Notes under the pieces: generated by a model | The model's database searches: none | Seen by the model: the letters and a program-made list of their open reading frames with translations, nothing else | What the model was told of the DNA's origin: nothing | Translations under genes and position numbers: made by a program | Assembly (NCBI GenBank): GCA_001941025.1 | Contig: MSHE01000019.1 | Span: 1 to 9,972, forward strand | Origin: Lachnospiraceae bacterium Zagget3 | GTDB taxonomy: Bacteria; Bacillota_A; Clostridia; Lachnospirales; Lachnospiraceae | Direction of reading: 5' to 3' | Length of the DNA stretch: 9,972 nucleotides | Shown: positions 4,920-9,972 of the stretch, in pieces | Layout of the letters: each line of letters opens with the position of its first letter | How positions within the stretch are numbered: position 1 is the first letter of the stretch

Positions 4920-5123
4920 TCAGCTGGCCAGAATCGCCGCCCAGGTCTTAGGTCCGCAGATGCCGTCCTGCGTCAGCCCCTGCCCCGTCTGGTAGCTCTT
5001 CACGGCGGACTCGGTCTTGCTGCCGAAGATGCCGTCCTCGGTCAGGCTGCTCCCCAGCTGGTTCAGGAGCTTTTGCAGCACCGTGACCTGCTGGCCGGTG
5101 TCGCCGTTTCTCAAAGTGTCCAT
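4920..5123 (-). CDS. Internal in-frame start: free peptidoglycan-binding domain
   Basis: Inside the preceding frame, AAAGGAGG (5132-5139) lies 8 nt before an in-frame ATG (5121-5123), a near-ideal start site. It would give a 67-residue protein starting MDTLRNGDTGQQVTVLQKLL, which is exactly the PG_binding_1 domain (GxTGxxVxxLQxxL...DGIFGxxTExAVKxYQ). Some clostridial phage endolysins are known to make such a cell-wall-binding fragment from an internal start and assemble it with the full enzyme. Here it could still be made even though the parent gene has lost its start and catalytic half. Function inferred. Confidence 0.6.
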   Translation of the reverse strand: MDTLRNGDTGQQVTVLQKLLNQLGSSLTEDGIFGSKTESAVKSYQTGQGLTQDGICGPKTWAAILAS

Positions 5124-6848
5124 ATCGTGTGCCTCCTTTGTGTTAGTGGTGGTCGTGGTTGTTGTGGTGGAACTGCTGGAAGTCGTGGCCGTGGTGGTAT
5201 CGTCGGTGCAATAGGGACACTGCGCCCAATACTGCCAGTCGGATGCCGAATACTTGGTCTTAACCACACCGTAGCTGTGGCCCTTGGCCTCGTACACATA
5301 GCCATTGCCGTCATAGACGCCCATGTGGGTGATTTTGCTGGTGCTTGTGCCCTTAAAGACCAGCAGGCCCGCGGTCGCCGGGAAGGTGCTGATTTTGCCC
5401 TTGGTGGTCGCCGCCACGTCCGCCTGTAACTCCTTGATGGCGGCGCTGTCGGCGGTCAGGTAGCCCGCCTCTACAAGGATGGCGTCCACCTCTCCGGCGG
5501 TGACGTAACCGGCGGTCAGCTCTGTGATTTCGGCTTTGTAGGCCGTCAGTTCGTTGATGGTGGCGTAGTCCGCCAGCAGCGTGTCCACCTCCGCTGCCGT
5601 GATGTAAGCCGCGTCGATGGTCGCCACTTTGGCGGTCAGGTCGGTGATGACCGCGCTGTCGGCGGTCAGGTAGCCAAAGGTGGCCACGGTGGCTTCCAGT
5701 TCGTCGGTTTTGATGTAATTTGCCAGCACGTTTGTAAAATTGGCATTGGTGGCGCTGATGTTGTCGGCCACCATGGTCTTGAACTCCGCGTAATCCTGCT
5801 GAATGGCGGAGATGGCCTGCGTGATAGAGCCGCCGGTGCTGCTCGTGTCCGACTGCCCCAGACTGGTGATGGCGGTCTTGCAGCCCCCGCCCAAGCTCAG
5901 AGAGATGCTGGAAACCGCCACCGTCAGCCCATCCACCGTCACTAAATCCCCCGGCTCCACAAAGAGGCCGCCCTGCACGCTGAAGGACCCGGCCCGAAAG
6001 GACAGACCCGCAAGCGCCTCATAAGCTCCGTCCACCAGGGCCTGAGTGGCCAGATTCGTGCTGTAGGTCAGCCCCGCGCCGGAGCTGGCGGAGGCGGTGT
6101 AGTCAGTGGAGACGCTGCTCTCCGTGGTGATGCCGTCCTCATCGGTGGCGGCGGTGGTGTCCGTCCGCTGGAAGGTCAGGCCATCCACCGTGTAGGCGGT
6201 GTCCTCCGGGGTGGCCCCTCCAGCGTAGCTCTCCGTTTCCCAGCCGCAGTCGGTGAACTGCCGCACGGCCAGGGCTCCTGCTCTGGTGATAATGGCGTTG
6301 CCTCCCAGCAGCAGGGCGATGTTGGCCGCCGCGCTGCTCAGGCTCAGACCCTCCAGGGCGCTGACGCCTTCCGTCAGGGCTGTGCCTGCCGCAAGCGTTT
6401 TCGTGTCGCCGTCCAGCTCCACCCCCATTTGCGCCGCAATGTCGGCCAGGGCCTCCGCCGCTGTGCAGCTGCCGGTGAGGGCAGGTTCATAGGGCGTGCT
6501 GGAGGCGCTGCCCAATGCGTCATAAGCGGTGATGGTGGTCTGGCTGCCGCTGGTGGTGGCCTTGCTGACGGTGCCGGTGAACAGCGGGTACTCCGTCCCC
6601 GCCGCGTCCCAGGTGACCCGAAGGGACTGGTTTCCCGCCGTCGCTCCTGCGTCTACCAGGGCGATGACCAGCTCCGCCGAACAGGCGTTGCCGATGGAAA
6701 AGCCGTCGCCCCCGCCCACGCTGGCGGTGTAGGTGGCGCTGACCACCTCCGCGTCCAACGCCGTCTCGCTGCCGCCCAGGTAGGCCCGCAGGGTAATCAG
6801 GCCGAAGTCGTCCAGGGCGGAGCGGGTGGTTGTGTCAATGCTTTGCGT
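4920..6848 (-). CDS. Chimera: phage tail/baseplate protein N-part fused to endolysin C-part (decayed)
   Basis: The 642-residue frame is a tail/baseplate-like protein for about 475 residues. It ends in Ala/Thr-rich coiled-coil repeats (YLTADSAxIxxL, YxTAxEVDxxL). It then switches abruptly near nt 5395-5420 to the second half of an NlpC/P60 endopeptidase (GLLVFKGT, ITHMGVYDG with the catalytic His, WAQCPYC). The half with the catalytic Cys is missing, so hydrolase activity is unlikely. A Thr/Ser linker and a C-terminal PG_binding_1 domain follow. This looks like an in-frame deletion between two genes. No ATG, GTG or TTG lies at a proper place: GGGAGG (6858-6863) points, with 9-nt spacing, to ACG at 6846-6848, probably a mutated ATG. 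The next usable codon is TTG 6758. Translation may be weak or absent. It is last in the late operon. Confidence 0.72.
   Translation of the reverse strand, partial: TQSIDTTTRSALDDFGLITLRAYLGGSETALDAEVVSATYTASVGGGDGFSIGNACSAELVIALVDAGATAGNQSLRVTWDAAGTEYPLFTGTVSKATTSGSQTTITAYDALGSASSTPYEPALTGSCTAAEALADIAAQMGVELDGDTKTLAAGTALTEGVSALEGLSLSSAAANIALLLGGNAIITRAGALAVRQFTDCGWETESYAGGATPEDTAYTVDGLTFQRTDTTAATDEDGITTESSVSTDYTASASSGAGLTYSTNLATQALVDGAYEALAGLSFRAGSFSVQGGLFVEPGDLVTVDGLTVAVSSISLSLGGGCKTAITSLGQSDTSSTGGSITQAISAIQQDYAEFKTMVADNISATNANFTNVLANYIKTDELEATVATFGYLTADSAVITDLTAKVATIDAAYITAAEVDTLLADYATINELTAYKAEITELTAGYVTAGEVDAILVEAGYLTADSAAIKELQADVAATTKGKISTFPATAGLLVFKGTSTSKITHMGVYDGNGYVYEAKGHSYGVVKTKYSASDWQYWAQCPYCTDDTTTATTSSSSTTTTTTTTNTKEAHDMDTLRNGDTGQQVTVLQKLLNQLGSSLTEDGIFGSKTESAVKSYQTGQGLTQDGICGPKTWAAILAS
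5443..5675. repeat. 23-bp direct repeat in the coiled-coil region
   Basis: The same 23 bp, starting GCGCTGTCGGCGGTCAGG, occurs at 5443-5465 and 5653-5675. The copies are 210 bp (70 codons) apart and encode YLTADSA twice. It marks a duplicated coiled-coil unit in the tail protein and is a possible site of recombination. Confidence 0.7.
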
Positions 6849-6864
6849 AGCGCTTCGCCTCCCT

Positions 6865-7245
6865 TTACTGCTCCACCCCGTCCACCGTCACATCCTTCAC
6901 CCACTGCAACCCCTCCGCATAGCTGTACACGGTGTAGGACGGGGTGCCGAAGTAGATGGTTTTCGTCACGGTGGAGCCGGTCATGTCGGTGTAACTCATA
7001 CTCACGAAGGAGCTGGAGGAGCTGACCGCCTCCTCGATGGTGGCCACCTCCTCCATGGTCAGGGGCGGCCAGGTGATGGAGATTTTGGTTTTAATCGCCA
7101 CAATGGTGCCCACCATCTTCCCACTGGAGGTGCGGCCGGTGTCGGCGCTCCAGATTTTTTCTCTGGTGATGGTCAGGCCCTCCAGGGCGGGGGTGGGCAT
7201 GGCCACGCCCCCGATGGTCAGGTCTGAAATGGTAACAGATGCCAT
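6865..7245 (-). CDS. Small phage tail protein
   Basis: This 126-residue protein starts MASVTISDLTIGGVAMPTPALEGL and is rich in beta-prone, Ser/Thr-rich sequence. It is a good size for the short tail protein that siphophages of Firmicutes place between the tape measure and the baseplate genes. AAGGAGG lies 5 nt before ATG 7245, and it includes the TAA of the upstream capsid/tape-measure gene. Unlike its neighbours it looks complete, with no sign of fusion. Downstream, the next gene's ribosome site follows its TAA directly. The specific role (tail completion or distal tail) cannot be assigned. Confidence 0.7.
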   Translation of the reverse strand: MASVTISDLTIGGVAMPTPALEGLTITREKIWSADTGRTSSGKMVGTIVAIKTKISITWPPLTMEEVATIEEAVSSSSSFVSMSYTDMTGSTVTKTIYFGTPSYTVYSYAEGLQWVKDVTVDGVEQ

Positions 7246-7255
7246 AGCTGCCTCC

Positions 7256-8338
7256 TTACAGGTACGCCGCCAGCGGGTTCACGCCGGTGCGCCGGGCCTC
7301 GCCGTTGATGTAGGTCACGGCGCTCTGGCCCACCAGCTTGCCGTCCAGGTAGACAGGCACGGTGACGGTGACTTCCCCGCCGCCTGTGCTGCCGCTCTGG
7401 GCGGAGACCCGCTGTGCCACCCGGTCCGCCAGGCTGTCCATCCAGCTTTCGTCAATGCCGGAGGCGTCATAGCTCCGGGAGCGACCCAGCGTCTCCGCCT
7501 GACTGGTCACGTCTGAAATCGTCACGCCGGACAGGCCGGGTGCCAGCGCCGCCGCCTGCTCCAGCAGGCCCCGGAGGTCGATGATCAGGGCGGAGAAGCC
7601 CTCCGTCACCGTCTCCGCGAAGCTGTCCAGGGTACTGTCTAACCCCACAGTGGCGGCGGAGAGGGAAACGCCGGTGTCAATATTGCTCAGCCCCTCCGCA
7701 ACGCCGGAGGCCAGGCTCTGCACCGTGTCCATGACGGAGCCGGAGGAATCCTCCAGGCCCTCGGCAACGCCCAGGCCCAGGAACAGGCCCACCTCATCCC
7801 GGAACAGGGTGGAGGGGGAGGCAATGCCCAGGGCGCTTTGTGCCTTGGACAGCAGGCTGCTGGCCCAGCTTTTCAGCTTGCTCCCCCAGTTGTACATGCC
7901 GTTCAGAATACCGGAGACCACGTTGGTGCCGGTGCCCTTCCAGTCCAGCCCCTTCACCGTGGTGATGGCGGTCTTGAACTTGCTCTTGAGGGCGCGGCCC
8001 AGCGCGATGCCGGCATTGGTGGACAGGTCCTGCAGGACGCCGATCTGCGTGTCCTCGTCGGCCCACTTGACCTCCTGAGAGAACCGCATCGTGACCTGCA
8101 GCTTGAGCGGGGTGATGGTCTTGCTGGAATAGGCGGCAGGGGTGGGGGATTTCTGCACCGCTTCGCCGACCAGTTCGGCCTTGGGCGCAGAGGTCAGGAC
8201 CCAAACCTGCTGGGTGCCGAACTTCTGCGGGCGGGCGCCGGACAGCTGGGCGAGGGTAGACCCCTTCTGTGCCTTCTCAAAGATGCCGGTGGCGATGTCG
8301 TTGGGGATGTTGAAATCAGTAGTGAGCAAAGCTGCCAT
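7256..8338 (-). CDS. Chimera: major capsid N-terminus fused to tape-measure C-terminus
   Basis: The 360-residue frame begins as an HK97-type major capsid protein. Residues 1 to about 117 include MAALLTTDFNIPNDIATGIFE, the PQKFGTQQVWVLTSAPKAELVGEA strand and KWADEDTQIG. Near residues 116-122 (about nt 7970-7990) it changes to the C-terminus of a tape-measure protein: FKTAITTVKGLDWKG, SALGIASPSTLFRDEVGLFLGLGVAEGLED, and the end NPLAAYL. Two structural proteins that normally lie many genes apart are thus one frame, so an in-frame deletion removed the rest of the capsid, head-tail connectors, tail tube and most of the tape measure. It cannot form either structure normally. AAAGGAG lies 10 nt before ATG 8338, 5 nt after the scaffold stop, so it should still be translated. 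Confidence 0.8.
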   Translation of the reverse strand: MAALLTTDFNIPNDIATGIFEKAQKGSTLAQLSGARPQKFGTQQVWVLTSAPKAELVGEAVQKSPTPAAYSSKTITPLKLQVTMRFSQEVKWADEDTQIGVLQDLSTNAGIALGRALKSKFKTAITTVKGLDWKGTGTNVVSGILNGMYNWGSKLKSWASSLLSKAQSALGIASPSTLFRDEVGLFLGLGVAEGLEDSSGSVMDTVQSLASGVAEGLSNIDTGVSLSAATVGLDSTLDSFAETVTEGFSALIIDLRGLLEQAAALAPGLSGVTISDVTSQAETLGRSRSYDASGIDESWMDSLADRVAQRVSAQSGSTGGGEVTVTVPVYLDGKLVGQSAVTYINGEARRTGVNPLAAYL

Positions 8339-8343
8339 GATAA

Positions 8344-8760
8344 TTAGTCTCCTTTACCAAAAATTTGTCGTGCGAACTCTCGCATGGCCGCATCGCTCTG
8401 CGAGGTTGCGCTGCTGTGGTTTGCCTTCGTGCCCGGATAACGCTTCGGCCTGGCGAACGCGATGAGTTTCTCCGCGTATGCCTTGCAGGATTCCTCATCA
8501 TCGCCAACCAGCAGCTCCACCGGTACTCCTGTTTCTTTTGAGACCGCAGAGCGCATCTGGTTGATGCTGTTGGTGGTTTTCAGCTGGTCCAGTTCTGCCT
8601 GCAGGCTTTCCGTCTGCCCGGCCTTTTCCTTCAGCGCATCATAGTCGGCGTACTTTTTCTTTTCATCTGCCAGCCGGCTCTTGATGATAGCATCCAGTTC
8701 CGCCTGCGTGAATGTGCGTTCGGCCTGCTCCGGGGCCTGATTGGTTTCCGTGTTTTCCAT
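8344..8760 (-). CDS. Phage capsid scaffold protein
   Basis: This 138-residue, charged, helical protein starts MENTETNQAPEQAERTFTQAELDAIIKSRL. It has a coiled coil at about 20-70 and a conserved ETGVPVELLVGDDEESCKAYAEKLIAF segment. It resembles the Gp20/DUF4355 scaffold family, which guides procapsid assembly and is encoded just before the major capsid gene, as here. AAGGAG lies 9 nt before ATG 8760. It is slightly short for the family but has no obvious break. With the capsid gene truncated, its product has no normal partner. Confidence 0.78.
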   Translation of the reverse strand: MENTETNQAPEQAERTFTQAELDAIIKSRLADEKKKYADYDALKEKAGQTESLQAELDQLKTTNSINQMRSAVSKETGVPVELLVGDDEESCKAYAEKLIAFARPKRYPGTKANHSSATSQSDAAMREFARQIFGKGD

Positions 8761-8834
8761 AGTTTCTTACTCCTTCATTTTTACGGTATGAATGACCTGA
8801 ACCCTCGTTTGAGGCACGAGTTGCCATTTTTATA

Positions 8835-8869
8835 TAAAAAAGGACTGTGATTTCTCACAATCCTTTTTT
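8835..8869 (-). terminator. Bidirectional-type terminator after the toxin/immunity genes
   Basis: GGACTGTGA (8842-8850) and TCACAATCC (8855-8863) form a 9-bp stem with one G-U pair in one strand and a 4-nt loop, flanked by A6 and T6 runs. It stands 25 nt after the candidate immunity gene and separates it from the scaffold gene, so the latter may need readthrough or its own promoter. Confidence 0.75.
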
Positions 8870-8894
8870 GACGTTATTGATTTTTAGTAGTTTG

Positions 8895-9191
8895 TCAGCT
8901 TTCAATTTCATCTATCATATCTTTCAGCATTCCCTCTGCTGATGGATACTCATCAAGATAAAATTTATCTCCATCTTCTGGAAATATATCCTGCATAGCC
9001 TGCTTCTCGCTTTCTGCATACTCAATACACAGTGCATCTTCTCCTGGGAACGTAAACACTCTAAATATACTTCCACTGTTGCTGACATGAGCTTCGCATT
9101 TTCCAAATTTCTTTATTGGGTATAAAACATTCATTTGCTTTTCTATTTCATTCAACAATTCATACTTATCAATCAAATATCTCATCTCCAT
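8895..9191 (-). CDS. Small acidic protein, candidate immunity protein
   Basis: I do not recognise the family. From ATG 9191 it has 98 residues, is soluble, and is very acidic in its second half (FPGEDALCIEYAESEKQ, FPEDGDKFYLDEYPSAE, DMIDEIES). It is AT-rich, unlike the phage genes around it but like the 3' part of the gene before it. It overlaps that gene's stop (9169-9171), so the two are probably translated together, a usual arrangement for a polymorphic toxin and its immunity protein. The start is uncertain. ATG 9191 and ATG 9185 lack a clear ribosome site. TTG 9176 has GGAG 9 nt upstream. An in-frame GTG at 9221 is also possible. Confidence 0.62.
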   Translation of the reverse strand: MEMRYLIDKYELLNEIEKQMNVLYPIKKFGKCEAHVSNSGSIFRVFTFPGEDALCIEYAESEKQAMQDIFPEDGDKFYLDEYPSAEGMLKDMIDEIES

Positions 9192-9972
9192 TCGTTCTGT
9201 ATCTATGACACCCTTCAGCACCAGACAATTTATAATACTCGGTTTTGTGGTGGCTTGCTTTCCCCGGATGATATTGGAGGTATCCGCCTCCTAAATAATT
9301 CGTTCCGTATCCTCCACCGTTGAGATAATCAACCCCTTTTAGCGCTCCTTTTTTTAACGGAGTAACGGTGAAGCCTTTCGCTATCAGCGTTTTGTACAGC
9401 TCGTTTGCCTCGATATGAAAGAATTCTTTCGGGCTGTTGTATGCATCTATTATAAAATCCAACTGATCTACTGTCAACGAATTTGGGCCATTTAACATTT
9501 TCCTTAGATTGTTTATTTTCTTATTTGAATCTTTTCCGGGTGCAAAATCATATATTTTTCTATATTTATCCGGGTCATACCCTTCCACTGTGCTTTTCCC
9601 GTCAAACCGCACCGCGTACTGGCAGTCACAATTCGCGTGGATATGCTCCGCATGGCCGTTCTTCAACGCTTTCTTCGACATGTACTGCCAGCCTCTGGAC
9701 GCCAGCATCAGGCAAAAGGCGCAGGAATCGCCATGAGGGACCCAGGCGAACTGCGCGCCGTCCCGCTGTGCGTTCTTCAGCGTGGTGTCCGCCCCGACCT
9801 GCTTCACAAGCCGCCCGACGGTGGATGGCACCAGCTTTTCAGACTGTTTCTTTGCGCCGTTGACCGCTTTCGCGACCTCGCCGTATTCCGGCATGGCCGC
9901 CGCCTCCTCGCTCTGGTACACCCAGCCGTCCGGCCGGTGGCTGACACCCAGCTCCGCCGCTTTGGGGTGGGG
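9169..9972 (-). CDS. Phage minor-head protein with C-terminal toxin-like domain (5' partial)
   Basis: The frame is open from the right edge to TGA 9169-9171 (267 residues visible), so the real start is outside. The GC-rich first part resembles MuF/VG15-type minor capsid proteins: WVPHGDSCAFCLMLASRGWQY, then HIHANCDCQYAVRFD, a C-x2-C...H-x-H-x2-CDC array that may bind metal. From about FDGKSTVEGYDPDKY on, the gene turns AT-rich and ends in a Gly/His-rich domain (GGGYGTNYLGGGYLQYHPGK, SHHKTEYYKLS, HRYRTNG). Temperate phages are known to carry polymorphic toxins fused to MuF proteins, and the overlapping small gene downstream fits an immunity gene. The activity is not known. The spaced H, K, S and HRY residues would suit a small RNase, but this is a weak guess. 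Confidence 0.68.
   Translation of the reverse strand, partial: PHPKAAELGVSHRPDGWVYQSEEAAAMPEYGEVAKAVNGAKKQSEKLVPSTVGRLVKQVGADTTLKNAQRDGAQFAWVPHGDSCAFCLMLASRGWQYMSKKALKNGHAEHIHANCDCQYAVRFDGKSTVEGYDPDKYRKIYDFAPGKDSNKKINNLRKMLNGPNSLTVDQLDFIIDAYNSPKEFFHIEANELYKTLIAKGFTVTPLKKGALKGVDYLNGGGYGTNYLGGGYLQYHPGKASHHKTEYYKLSGAEGCHRYRTNGDEIFD

Noticed and set aside
9169..9921. GTG at 9921 as the start of the minor-head protein
   Set aside because: The frame stays open with phage-like sequence to the window edge and there is no ribosome site before 9921, so the gene is treated as 5' partial.
1..9972. CRISPR array or retron/diversity-generating element
   Set aside because: No regularly spaced repeats with unique spacers, no reverse transcriptase frame and no template/variable repeat pair were seen. 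The coiled-coil repeat at 5443-5675 is coding.

Overview
The window looks like a GC-rich member of the Clostridia, probably a gut Oscillospiraceae/Lachnospiraceae-type anaerobe. The signs are strong AGGAGG-type ribosome sites, a class M sirtuin beside a zinc-type macrodomain, a TnpV remnant, and a Firmicutes siphophage late module. The species cannot be fixed from sequence alone. There are three zones.

Zone 1 (1-945) is mobile-element debris. It holds the C-terminus of an IS21-type IstB ATPase and the IS right end (1-238), an N-terminal scrap of tnpV (380-424, minus), and a 444-bp non-autonomous element (498-941). That element has 17/18-matching terminal inverted repeats and a CTAA target duplication. 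It sits in the last codons of the sirtuin gene and supplies that gene's present stop codon.

Zone 2 (931-4491) is a chromosomal stress module. A minus-strand operon runs: Cys-motif flavodoxin-like (iron-sulfur flavoprotein) reductase, PNPOx-like flavin domain fused to a 2[4Fe-4S] ferredoxin, zinc-type macrodomain (ADP-ribosyl hydrolase), class M sirtuin (ADP-ribosyl transferase). An HxlR-family regulator with an N-terminal Cys is transcribed divergently. The shared intergenic region has two good sigma-A promoters and two near-identical palindromic operator-like sites 125 bp apart. The inference is reversible protein ADP-ribosylation coupled to a flavin/Fe-S redox response. The GcvH-L and lipoate-ligase genes that accompany this pair in staphylococci and streptococci are not in the window.

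Zone 3 (about 4588-9972) begins at a tRNA 3'-end fragment (4624-4646, minus sense) still followed by its terminator. This is what remains of an attachment site after an element integrated to its right. The element is a collapsed prophage late region, all on the minus strand and continuing past the right edge. In transcription order it has: a minor-head protein with an AT-rich C-terminal toxin-like extension (partial), an overlapping small acidic candidate immunity protein, a terminator, a scaffold protein, a chimera of major-capsid N-terminus and tape-measure C-terminus, a small tail protein, and a chimera of a tail/baseplate protein and an endolysin that lacks the catalytic-Cys half of its NlpC/P60 domain. 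The last gene also has a probable ATG-to-ACG start change. Two large in-frame deletions removed most of the head-tail genes, while the toxin/immunity cassette at the head end still looks intact.
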